This document shows, piece by piece, positions 28,715 through 39,299 of a DNA stretch of 64,000 bases. Both the position numbers and the translations under genes were made by a program. Under the pieces are notes generated by a model, which was given only the letters and a program-made list of their open reading frames with translations, had not been told where the DNA came from and made no database searches. Source of the stretch: Telopea speciosissima. Lineage: Eukaryota; Streptophyta; Magnoliopsida; Proteales; Proteaceae. The stretch spans positions 3,534,001 to 3,598,000 of the forward strand of contig NC_057924.1 in assembly GCF_018873765.1 (NCBI RefSeq), written 5' to 3'. Numbering within the stretch: position 1 is the first letter of the stretch; every line of letters starts with the position of its first letter.

Positions 28715-28890
28715 GGAGAAAAGTTCCTTGCATGGGATGCAGGGGCCACACCTAAACACATTGGGGGGCCTAGAAATGACTGCCCTGCCCCCATGAATGG
28801 CGGAATTTCCGCCCCCAATGTGGCAGCAAGTGGTCTCATTGGCTATCACGTGTGCGTGGCCCTTTGCGCTTCCATGCATGGTTCCCCCAA
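28715..28890 (+). repeat. MITE family with GCAGRGGCCAC ends, copy 1
   Basis: This block contains AAAAGTTCCTTGCATGGGAT, GCAGGGGCCACACC, CACATTGGGGGGC, CCCATGAATGGCGGAATTTC and CTCATTGGCT. It closes with an inverted version of its beginning (GTGGCCCTTTGCGCTTCCAT). A second copy, opposite strand, lies at 33.1-33.3 kb with the same order of motifs. Confidence 0.75.
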
Positions 28891-29159
28891 AATTATACTT
28901 CATATGTATAAAGGGAAAGTACAATTTCATGACCCTATCATGATAAACGTTCCTCAACGATTCACGTGGCATAAATGATGTGGCAATTATGATCATTGGA
29001 ATGGTTTTGATAGGCCACTTGTCAAACCTTAGACTAAAATTCATCCATGTACTAAATTGTGTATGTTGGGGATGGAAGCATTAATGTTTTGCTTCTTGCA
29101 ATGGACAAAAACGTGTACAACACATAAAACTGTATACGCCTTTAGAATTGTTTACGATA

Positions 29160-29260
29160 AACAACAATGTATGTGCAGGAACACATACACAAGAGATGAG
29201 ATTTACACTGTTCGACAAAATTGCCTACGTCGACGGACTGAGTCCAAATTTTCATTATAA
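29160..29260 (+). repeat. Fragment of a repeat shared with 57.3 kb
   Basis: ACACATACACAAGAGATGAG, TTTACACTGTTCGAC and TTGCCTACGTCGACGG resemble the words TTTAATGTGGTTCGGC and GTGCCTACACCCACCC at 57.36-57.41 kb. This arrangement is frequent in plant repeats. It is unclassified. Confidence 0.45.
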
Positions 29261-29394
29261 TCAAGAGAAGAATACCACCTTTATAATTTGATTCCCAAAC
29301 TCAAGCCCCTTCTCTCATCCCTCTTCCTCACATTTTAGCTTCTCACTTAGATTTTTGCTACCCCCTCCCTTTTTGGACACCTCTCTCCTTTTAT

Positions 29395-29625
29395 TTGACT
29401 TCTCTTCCTCTTTTGGAAGATTCCACCTCTAGGAAAACTTCACCTCCTTGGAAGCCTCCACTCATTTGGAAGATTCCACCTTTTTCATTCTTTTGATATA
29501 CTCCATTCACTTATGAGACTCCACCTCCTTGCAATACTCCAATCATTTGGAAGAATCCACCTATTCCACTCACTTGGAAGACTCCAATACTCTTTTGGAA
29601 GACTTCACTCCATAGGAAATTACAT
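29395..29625 (+). repeat. Degenerate array of TTGGAAGAYTCCACC words
   Basis: TTTGGAAGATTCCACC and variants (TTGGAAGCCTCCACT, TTGGAAGAATCCACC, TTGGAAGACTCCAAT, TTGGAAGACTTCACT) recur about every 20 to 40 bp. It looks like a decayed minisatellite. The open frame running through it is a by-product of the periodicity. Confidence 0.65.
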
Positions 29626-29827
29626 CATCTTCCATTCTCTCTCTCTGTGCCGTGGTATCTCTCCACCTTCTCCATTAGAAGATCCTAATGGACAATCCAA
29701 TCGGATTGTTGAAGAACCAAATTCATCAATCGATGTAGATCAAAAACACCAAACCCAACATTATATTTCCAAACATCCTCATGCATGTCTATGCATGTCC
29801 ATAGTACTTCGATTTTGCCATTTGTCA

Positions 29828-30178
29828 AACTCCATTTGATGCATATCGGAGGGTTATGATAATGTTGTTATTACATCTAATAATAAGGAGGTTATCACTT
29901 ACTTGCAAGGCGGACTATTTGTGTCTCCTCTTCGGATCCGCGGCATTCTAGAGGATATTGTTCACCTTTCTACTTATCTTGATACATGTACTTTCACTCA
30001 TGTTCCAAGGGAGAATAACAGCTGTGCTGACTCCTTGGCAAAGAGGGTGCTATCAGTAACATGCACGATGGTGTAACCCATTTCCGATTCATAGCTTGTT
30101 GATGTATGTAATCCTTAGCCATGAGCTTTCACGTTTTCATAATAGAACTCTTTCTACAAAAAGAAAACTCCATTTGAT
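29828..30178 (+). mobile_element. 5'-truncated LINE with 13-bp TSD
   Basis: AACTCCATTTGAT occurs at 29828-29840 and again at 30166-30178. Between them is a short insertion ending in an A-rich tail (CTACAAAAAGAAA). The insert encodes the C-terminal RNase H piece of a plant LINE at 29852-30076: NNKEVITYL...FTHVPRENNSCADSLAKRVLS and a stop, with the last catalytic Asp in CADSLA. The direct repeats, A tail and 3' coding end are those expected of target-primed reverse transcription that ended early. The family differs from the big LINE at 1.4-7.2 kb. Confidence 0.9.
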
Positions 30179-31212
30179 CTAATACTTGGCATTTAAACAT
30201 GGAACCTAGGAACCTAAACTTATTAATAAAAACATGAAAGTTTTTATTGATAATTATACATTGTAATGTTACTTAAGGTATTGACGAATCTGAACTTTGG
30301 ATATATAGTTAAATGGATTATCCATAGTGGGGAAGGAGGTAAAAGTTTTCCTAGACCTTATACTAAAACCTTGCCCATAGACCCATTTCTATATATGACC
30401 CAATTAGCACTCCATAATGATTAAGGGATTAATTGGTTGGCCCAAAAAGCCTAACGTATAATGATGGAACAGAAGATCTGGTATTCTTTTTGGATGCATT
30501 TGGAGAGGATACGGCTCGGCTTGGCTTGAACCGGGTCAAAAGGAAGCTGGGGCTGGAGATGTTTATTACTTACTTTCAAGCTTTCAACTAATAAGTAGTA
30601 GAACTAGAACAGTAGAACCCCGTTGATCACGGCCTCCTCACACAAAACCCAAATTTCCAGTCCCGCTGCCTCCAATTTGGCTGTTTCTGTTGCAATTTTC
30701 TGTGTCGGTGGAACGCGTGGCATTGGAATTGGAATGGACCGACTTGACCCCATGGTCAGCAGATCCAACTGGTAGTGGACCCCGGCTTGTTCCTCCGGCG
30801 GGCCCGGCCGACATTCTGGTTAAAAACTACACAGGTGAAGAAGTTAAGGTCAAGTAAAGGTAGAAGTAGCTACTCCTTTAATGTAAAACGCTCTCTCTTC
30901 TGCTGCTTTGACGGATGAGTCACCCTACCAAAATTGATCAACCTGACCACGTGACTGCTTAATTGGCAGACAAAAAGGGTTATTATATGTATTGTTCCCC
31001 ATCCGACCACCGGGCCTCTCCCTTTCTTTTTTCCTTTAATATACCCTTTCTTGAAGAGTGATGATCACTATTTATGTTAGATTCTTTATATTGATTCTCC
31101 ATTTACATGCTTTTTAATTGAAAATGAGAAAAATAAGAAAAAGGTTTTTCGATCTGATGGGTAGGGTACCCTAGCACTTTTATGTAATATTTCTCTTTTC
31201 TTCACATGAAAT
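30179..31212. other. Intergenic sequence
   Basis: No gene supported. The 30.65-30.85 kb part is more GC-rich than the surroundings but shows no conserved open frame. Confidence 0.4.
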
Positions 31213-31375
31213 TAGTATCGATACTAATCTAATACTGATCCCGGATTGGCACGTATCAGTGGGATTGGATAGTTTTACACCTGTTTTTCCTTAAGCATTT
31301 GATTTAATTTTTTACCATTTTACCTTTGGTTTGTACCGCTACATCGATACAGTAGGGTGCTGATACTGATTCTTC
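31213..31375. repeat. GATACC-rich dispersed repeat, copy C
   Basis: TAGTATCGATACTAATC, TTTTACACCTGTTTTTCCTT, TTTTACCATTTTACCTTTGG and TACATCGATACAGTAGGGTG appear in the order seen in copies A and B. Confidence 0.6.
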
Positions 31376-33104
31376 AAATCAAAGCGCACACACTCCCACA
31401 TTCCACTTGTGGACCTCACACTCTCTATCCTCATTAAATCCTCCCTTGATTGGACGATTTGTGAATAGCTTTCCCTAATTGGTGGGAAACTGTACTCTAG
31501 CGTCATAGCTATCCTTCTCTCTTGAATACAAATGTAATTTTTTAGAAGAATAATGATGTGCGATTGCATAGCCCCTACACTAGTGCAAGGGGCAATGAGG
31601 GGAAGTGCAGGGACCATGCAACCAAGTAACGTTCTTTTTCCCTAATTTTTTAGGATAGGTTTTCCCACAACTTCAGTGTGGGGAGAAATTTACACGTCAC
31701 ACTAATGATTATTCTAAAAAAGGTATCATCCAAATGGGACTTACATATTGAGAGAGAAAAAATAATAAAAAATCTATATAAAATAAAAATTGCACTCTAA
31801 CATCGTGGGAAAGTTTTTCCCCAGTTTTTTTTTTTTTTTTTTTTATTACATCTGCCTTCAACCAAATGGCAAACCATTAAGAGGGGGGGGTGAGGAGGAA
31901 AGAGTCTTTTGTATAGATTAAATCCATGGACCATGAAAAAAAAAAACCATGGGCCATGGATATTAGCTCGTAGATGGTTGCTCCACCATTGGATAGATGT
32001 ATAATTGTTTAGATTGATCATATGTCAAATTTTAATAATCAATCTTAATCATATATTTTTTTTGGGTAAGATTAACCTTATGATTTAATGTGTATTGAAC
32101 ATGCAAGTATGGGACTTACGGGTTTACTTACCCACTAAAATTAGACCCATTCAACATGCTTAATGGCAAATCTTTAGACCGACCAGATATGCTTATCCAA
32201 TTGGGCTGGTATGCTTTTATGTATTTTCAATGGGGGTGCGGTGGTTATTTCGCACATCTCTGTATCTTTGATTGCAGGGGTAGTGTATTGCTTGCGCTCA
32301 AATAGTGTTCTCTTTTCCAATTTTAAAATATGAATAAGAAAGAAAGATTGGTAGCACTCTCCCCAATTTTAAAATATGAGTAGGAAAGAGAGGTTGAGAA
32401 GGTTTTTTAGAACTCCCCCTTCTTATCCATTATACTCTAATCGCGGCTGCGAATGGGTGTGAGTGCATTGGATCCATGGGCTCAACAGGAAACATCAAGC
32501 CTGCTCCATCAGAACTGAAGAGACTCTCTCTCTCACACACACACCTCCCATGGTGCTTGGGCCTCCACTTACGCAGCAAATCCATTATTGAGCTAGGTAT
32601 AACATTTTCATTTGCTGAGTGAGAGAAGAAGAAGAAGAAGAATCAAAGTACTAATCCATGAATTTTGAATGTGCTTCAATGGATTTGGTTAGATGCCACA
32701 TTATACATCATAAATGTCTTCACACACACACAGTGGAGTGGGGTAGACGTAGAACACATTGCACATGACACACACACTAACCACAAACTAACCTCCTTTA
32801 ATTCATTAATATGGTATATAATCTACTTAAGCAGATAAACCTAACCAAACTCCCTAATATGAAAAGCAAACAAAGGCAGTGGTTGGTATGCATTCTTTGA
32901 ATGCCTTCTAAGTCTATTTCGCATTCTTGGATGATATAAATAGTTGTTTTTATCGTCCGAGAATGTAAAATCAATCTAGAATGCATACCAAACACAACAT
33001 AAAAGTTATCCATAAGTTTTGTACGAATCTAGACAAGTAATCGTTAAATATTTAGTTACCAAAAAAAAAAACCTTTAAATATTTATTTAAAATAATATTG
33101 TTTA
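31376..33104. other. Intergenic sequence with decayed inverted repeats
   Basis: No gene supported. At 31545-31640 and 32215-32320 are partial relatives of the element at 27.9 kb. Near 32317-32400 the sequence CCAATTTTAAAATATGARTA is directly repeated. Short GA and CA microsatellites lie at 32.52-32.64 and 32.72 kb. Confidence 0.4.
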
Positions 33105-33300
33105 AATAAATAAAGGGGAGCCGTCCTCTGCATAGAAATGCGGGGGCCACGCATGTATGGCAGCCAATGAGAGCATACTCTGTGACACATTGGGGTGAAA
33201 ATTCCACCATTCATGGGACGGGACAATCATTTTCGCCTCCCAATGTGTGTTGAGTGTGGCCTCTGCATTCCATGCAGGGAACTTTTCTTCATAAATAAAT
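33105..33300 (-). repeat. MITE family with GCAGRGGCCAC ends, copy 2
   Basis: Read on the minus strand it has AAAAGTTCCCTGCATGGAAT, GCAGAGGCCACAC, CACATTGGGAGGC, CCCATGAATGGTGGAATTTT, CTCATTGGCTGCC and CGTGGCCCCCGCATTTCTAT. This is colinear with the copy at 28.7-28.9 kb. The two ends are inverted repeats of each other. Confidence 0.75.
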
Positions 33301-36300
33301 ACAACCCCTAACACTGCAGTCAAAGAATCCAAATCTAAGGTCTCAGATGCTTTGCAAAAATTGTAATTAACTTTGCGAAAGAAATTCTAGCCCAATTTGG
33401 TTTGTAAGTAGGGTCCAATAAATTTTTTTTTTGCAAAATAAATTAAACCTACATGGTGAGGTAGGGCAAACATTTATTTTTGGGTAAAACTTCTTGTGGT
33501 GGGTCCGCCCACTCATTGCAACCTTCATGGATTTACCATTTAATATGCCACATGGAAGGATGATTTGGTAAACCCAACCTTTGAACATGAAAGACACAAT
33601 CAGGACTTTGAATTAACCACATGTAAAATTTTAGAACAAATTTTTTACCAAATACCCTTCCCGTATTGGCATCTTTCCCATGCGTTTTCAACCATCCAAT
33701 TTTAAAATAATAAAAAAGGCTAATAATGGGTGAGATGGATCAATTTCTTGTTTGGTGGATTCAATTAACCATAAATTTAAAAGACCAGACCGGAGGCCAA
33801 ACTTCTCTGGTTCACTTTTTTGGTTTAATCACTGGTCTTGGATTCAACACAAAAGTTACGTATTTGCTTTAGTATGTTTGGTTGGCAAGAAATGGATAAG
33901 AAAACTTCTGTTTTGCTTTGAAAGCTTCCATTTAAGTTTCTGACTTTCTGGTAACTAAAGTAAATCATGCTGACATGCATGTTTGCTGGATTTTATATCT
34001 TTGTTGTCATGAATTCTGATATTGAAGAAAGTGGAAAGACACACCATTCTTGTTCCTCCAATCTTTTATGAACATTGATTTGGCTGCAAAATTTCTGATC
34101 AAAAGAGAGAGAGAGCAGAGAAAGACACACCATTCCTGTTCCTCCAATCTTTTATGAACCCAGGATTTTTTTTTTTTTTTTTTTTTTTTGGGTATGTGTT
34201 ACCCGGGATTGAAGCCATGGCTTTTTCTTTTTTTCCTTCCCCTTTTTGCTAATTCATGAAAGATTAAGTTGGATCACTCACCAGACAAAAGACCTTTGAC
34301 CCAAGGTGGGGAAGGCAAATCCATACCCCAAGAGCCTTTCTTCCTAGCGTTGGGCTGTGTGCCCAAGTACTGCGGGCCATCGGATGGTGTACTACAAACC
34401 CTGTCATGCTACAGAGGACACAAATCCGTCTTCCTATGGATGTGTATATAGAGACATGGCATACGAACATGTGTTTTTCCATTTAATCCTTAACGCAAAT
34501 GTCTTATTCACTTAGATCTAAGTCAAAGCCCAAGCCCAGGAGTCTTATCTTAAACCCAAATCAACACCTATTACAACAATCCAAAAAAAAAAATCAGACG
34601 CACACTGCCTCGCCATGACCCGTCTTGGCTCGACGCACATGTGAAAAAACACATTGACCCCTCCCAAACATAAATGAGAGAGTCTTTTCTTCAAAGAACC
34701 CTATCCTTGTAGTTTCCATATAGACATATAAGCAAATTCCAAATCTTTTCCATTTCTATGTGTGATTAAAAGAATTATTGTTTATTTTTCTTTTATGAGT
34801 TCTACTAACTTCAAAAAATCAGTTTGTCCCTCCCCAAAACTGGTCCTTCTTTTGACATAATTAAATATACAAATTGGTGAGCCACAACTTGGATTGGTGA
34901 CAATGAGTTGTATCCATGGTTATCAGTATTGGTATTATATCGCCAGATATCAATATCTTATGATATTAATACGGATTGGTTGTATCAGTCAGGGCACGTG
35001 AAATGATCGCTGCACTCACTAAAAAGGCAAAAATCACCAAGACTGCATCGATCATTTCACACATATCTGCGTCTAAGCATAAGTGCATGCCACAATGCAC
35101 AATCGGGTGGCGATCCTTTTCCCTAAGCTCTTTATCTTTTTATAGTGTTATAGCTCTTAGTTATAAACAAAATTAATGCATGCCTAATCCTTATGAGTGG
35201 ATCAAAGGGATGAAGTTTACTCTGGCCCACAAGGTGGTACAGAGTCTGGAAGTGGAAGCCTCTTTTTCCCATTAATTATATTTGTCCCCAACAGTTATTC
35301 CCTTCTCAGTTCCCAGCACCTACCCACCTATGTATTATTTATCTCTCCTCTTTGAATTGAAGATTACAAAATCAACCCCAGAGTACAAGCTATAATTACT
35401 GAAATGGCATAGAGGCCTGCCTCAGGGGCAGTCTAGTAATTCAGAGCGGAGGAGACCCGAGGCGGAAAGGGTAAAGTGGGTTGTGGGGGGGGGGGGGCGT
35501 TAATGCATTGTTTACTCTTTTAAACATTCATTAGTTAATGGAATATTGCATTAATTAATTGCTAAACTGATTCGGTCAGGGGCTCGGGCATTTGGGCAAG
35601 AGAGAGAAAGAAGAGGGGGTGGGCCCAAAGGGTGGAGGACCGAGGGTTTATTGGTTGAAAGCTTGTGCTATACTTTGAAAAGCGGTCATTTGGACAGTGA
35701 GTTTTGGAAGCTGACGCCTCAAGGAAGTTATTCCAAATTACTAATTTATTCTGCATGAAATCCAATTTCCAATGAACATTTTCTCTCCTCATCTTATATT
35801 TTATGACCTGATAGATACTCTGATGATGATATATAACTACAAGAAATACAAGGGAAGCAAAATACAATTAGAAAAGGAGAACTTGAGAACTAGCACCATG
35901 ATTTGCAATGCAATCAGTGACAGCATTGGCTTCCTTCGGAGTAAAAAATAGTATCCTCGTTAATAAAGTTTTACTATTATCAAAAAAAAAATAAAAATAC
36001 TAGAAATATTTATGAGAGAGGTTTCCGTTAACAATGTAGGAGGAATCTCCTAAGCTCCGTCATTTATGTGGTTAGAGTGGAAAAAGAGTGTCGGTACAAG
36101 ATTTATATGATAAAAAAAAAATATTGTCTGATCTTGTGGCTCCCGGGACAGTTAAATAATTGATCAATGAATTCTAATTTGTACATCTTATACATCTTAT
36201 AAATGATTTACCAAAAAAAGTATATTTTACAAGAGGGAGTCAAAATGAAATTGATTCTCCCATGTCAGGCAAATGAGAACACTTAGAGATATATATATTC

Positions 36301-36904
36301 ACATATAAGGAGCCCACATGATCAAAGAAGAAAGTGAGAAAGACATGTCATTTTTCCCATATTAATATTACTGTGAGAATGCATCTATAGGTTGCTTGTC
36401 CATAAAGGAGCATCTACCATTGAACCATCCAATGCAAACCCTAGAAAGAAAAAAACAAAGTGAGAAATTACACTAAGGGCACATTTTCATGGGAAAGCAG
36501 GAATCAGGATCTCCTCCCAGTCATTGGAACATTGTTGCATGGGACCCATTGGAGATATATAGCTATCCTTCTGTGTAACTTCCTGCTTTGGTTGGATCCA
36601 ATCGGTGGTGTCGAGTAGTGCCCTCTTTTGGGTCTTCTCTGTGTGAGACAGAGAGAGAGAGAGATTTTGATTCTTATCTTGTAGACAGAGTGAACTGTGT
36701 ATGTGTGTTACGTAGAAACTAGGGAACAAGGTTCTGTTTGAGTAAAGGCAAAGGCAAAGTTGGGTTTAAAGTTTCAACTTTAAAGTGTTGGCGGGTTGGG
36801 TATCATAAGATAGAAGTAAAAGGGAATGATATACATAATAATCAGATAAGATCATACCACAATGAAAAGGAAATAAAGTAAGAAGAACAAATAATAGTGG
36901 AATT
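33301..36904. other. Intergenic sequence, small repeats only
   Basis: No gene could be supported. The sequence GAAAGACACACCATTC, continuing into CTCCAATCTTTTATGAAC, is directly duplicated near 34.04 and 34.12 kb. A T run lies at 34168-34189 and a G run at 35486-35499. Partial copies of the GATACC repeat (34.92-34.99 kb) and of the GTGTC/GCATAAG inverted-repeat family (34.99-35.12 kb) occur. A possible transcribed unit at 36.4-36.8 kb is listed under findings. Confidence 0.4.
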
Positions 36905-36905
36905 G

Positions 36906-37134
36906 AGGTATTGGTATTGTATCACTTATATTGAACGATACGTGTTGATTTTGTAAGTGATCAATCACGATATTATACTGATGACATTGTACGGATAAGG
37001 GGTAAAACAGTTAGAAAACCCATTTTTAAAGGAGAATAAAGGGTAAATTTGTTCGATACATCTTATCCATGCCAATATCGTATCGATTTTCGAGTTGACC
37101 GATACTATTTCAATACTGTGCACTAAAACCATGG
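36906..37134. repeat. GATACC-rich dispersed repeat, copy D (inverted)
   Basis: It ends CAATACTGTGCACTAAAACC followed by ATGG, the exact reverse complement of the beginning of copy A at 8461. The matching AAAACAGTTAGAAAACCCATT and AAAGGGTAAATTTG words follow in reversed order. This fixes one end of the family. Confidence 0.7.
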
Positions 37135-37377
37135 CAGAATTGTGTCAAAGAAAGGACTAGGGAGTCTAGGTTTGTGAAGGAGGAGGGTTAGGAGGATGTC
37201 GTAGTTGTGGTCATGTGTAGGGGATTCAAAAATCAGCTCGAACTGGTTGGATCAATTAAAATAGATCGAAACTAAAATCAAACCAGAACTAATGCTTTAT
37301 CATGCAGTTTTAGACTTGGTTTTTTGGAAACAAACACAAAATTGAAACCAGTCGGGAAAATCAATAAAAAGTTTTGG

Positions 37378-37545
37378 ACCGTGTTTCCTTCCACCCACGG
37401 TGAATCACCACGGGAAAGGGTATCGAAAGGATATTTTAGAACATACAAAAATCTTAGAAGGGGTTTGTGATCACCGCGACAGAGAGGGCAGAACAAGGTA
37501 CGATATTTTGGAACATACAAAAATCCTAAGAGGGGTTTGTGAACC
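37378..37545. repeat. Direct repeat of about 55 bp, two copies
   Basis: GATATTTTAGAACATACAAA..CTTAGAAGGGGTTTGTGA at about 37430 recurs as GATATTTTGGAACATACAAA..CCTAAGAGGGGTTTGTGA at about 37503. Spacing is about 73 bp. Confidence 0.65.
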
Positions 37546-37931
37546 CAAGGATGATGGGTGAACCGTCGTCCTCTATGAATGGAGGGAAACTTAATCCAAA
37601 AATATTTGAAATAATTTTGGTGTAATTAAAGATGGTAACAATAACTCATCACCATCTTCTGTGGCACACAAGAAACAAATAACCATCCCATAACACAAAA
37701 TACCAACCATGGTTATCCCAAGCAAAACCCAAATTTTTGTTGGGGGAAGAGATAGGCACGCTGCCCCGCAGTAAGCTAGCAAGTGATGGGCACATAGGCG
37801 AAGGGACAAGTAAGGGCAATGGGTCTTTTCACAAGTAGGGGGAAGGGGGAAGCGGAGGCAACACAGGTTGGGCACCCTGGCGGCATGCTAGCCTTTACCT
37901 GTTTTTGCAACTCTATGTCTATCTCTGTAGT

Positions 37932-38150
37932 TAGGAATTGGTATCAAATACGAGATATGTCTTGGTCGATACCAATCCAGATCTCCCTATATCGGTCTGG
38001 ATAATATATATTTACCCTTGGTTTTCATTTAAAAAAATGATTTTTTTAACCTTATTAAACTTGCTCTGTACTACTCCACCGATGTGAGATTTGTATAGAA
38101 TCGGTATCTCCCTCCACTAATACCGATCCAATCCGTGCAATTATTTCAAT
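37932..38150. repeat. GATACC-rich dispersed repeat, copy E
   Basis: TTGGTATCAAATACGAGATA, TCGATACCAATCCAG, TTTACCCTTGGTTTTCATTT, CCACCGATGTGAGATTTG and AATACCGATCCAATCC recur in family order. Confidence 0.6.
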
Positions 38151-38159
38151 ATACGTTAA

Positions 38160-39299
38160 TATTCGAGCCAGAGGTACTGATTTCTGTTCCATTTTCCTGA
38201 TTCCTAATCGATTTAAAACCACGAAAAAACACCTATAAAATCAAAACGATCATTTTGTCCATATTCATTACTCGCCGTTGATCTTGTCTCCACTTAGTAT
38301 TCTCTTATCTTTTATTTTTTTATTTTTTTTATTCTTTTTTTGGGTAAATAGTACTCTCTTATCTTATGTGACGTTTATTCACGTGCTTGGCAGCATTTTA
38401 CTAACGATAAAGTTGACTCTTCTGACTTTCTTAAATTGCTCATGTCTTTTCTTGTCTAAAATTATAGTATTATACTATTATTGCTCCTGAGTGCTTGAAA
38501 TGTTCAGGTAATTTTAAGGCTGTTGATGTACTTATGCTATGAAGCAGGCTTTTGCTCTCCTTCACCTTTACAGAGGGGAATAAGGGCGATAGGCTGGTTG
38601 GCTAATTTAGTTTGTGAATTGATTTTTAATATTTATTTTAGTGAGAAGATGAATCTCCCTTTAGGTTTTCGGTGAATTATCAAAGAAGATGCTCTTGATT
38701 TTCCTGTGTTAAGAAGTTAGATTTTCTTTTGCTTGGGGGTAGTTTGTAAGGATTGCGAGTTTTCTTTTTGGAGAATTGAGGGTTTATTGGTATGTTCCCC
38801 TTTTGTATTCGTTCTTATTTTGTAATTGATCTTTAATAAAATCGTAGGGACTGATCCGGATCTTAGATAATATTCGAATTTTAAAAAAAATTGTACCATG
38901 CAATGGGTATGTCACACAATGGATACAAAACAGTGTAATTGCTGAAACCCAATTTAAAAAATTGCAGAAACCCAATGGGTGTAACGTGTCAGGTGTGGTA
39001 ACTGTGGTAAATGTCGATGGTGGGTATACTAGGATTTCAGAGAGAGTGGGTTCTGATGGCAGTAACGTAGTTCTGCAAAGAAGGAGGGTCAGTTGAGAGA
39101 TTATGTAAAGTCCAATTCAAAAAGGTTCATCCTTGTTCTAAGCCTCTAACGGGGCGTCATGGAGGGACTTCTCTCGCTTTGCATATTTTGCCTTCCCTTT
39201 TCTGCTTTCCTTGCTGTCCTTGTAACTCTTTTTCTGCTCACCTCTTGTTCTTCTTCTTCTTCATCTTCTCTGTTCTACTGAAGCTCTCTAACTTCTGTA
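38160..39299 (+). promoter_or_regulatory. Upstream region and leader of the NAT gene
   Basis: No other gene seen. From about 39160 to the ATG at 39300 the sequence is strongly CT-rich with repeated CTT/TTC triplets, as is common in plant 5' leaders. The transcription start could not be fixed. Confidence 0.4.

Noticed and set aside
29513-29839. 108-codon plus-strand open frame
   Set aside because: It runs through the degenerate TTGGAAGAYTCCACC array and across the LINE target duplication, so it is a repeat artefact.
34264-34482. Overlapping open frames on both strands
   Set aside because: No start context, no family motif and no exon continuation on either side.
37591-37875. Minus-strand open frame with WVLLGITMVGILCYGMVICFLC, resembling a membrane segment
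   Set aside because: No family resemblance and non-conserved surroundings. Hydrophobicity comes from the base composition of one frame.
38700-38880. Possible LINE 3' end (AATTGATCTTTAATAAAATCG)
   Set aside because: The sequence resembles some LINE tails, but there is no coding match, no A tail and no direct repeats that would support it.
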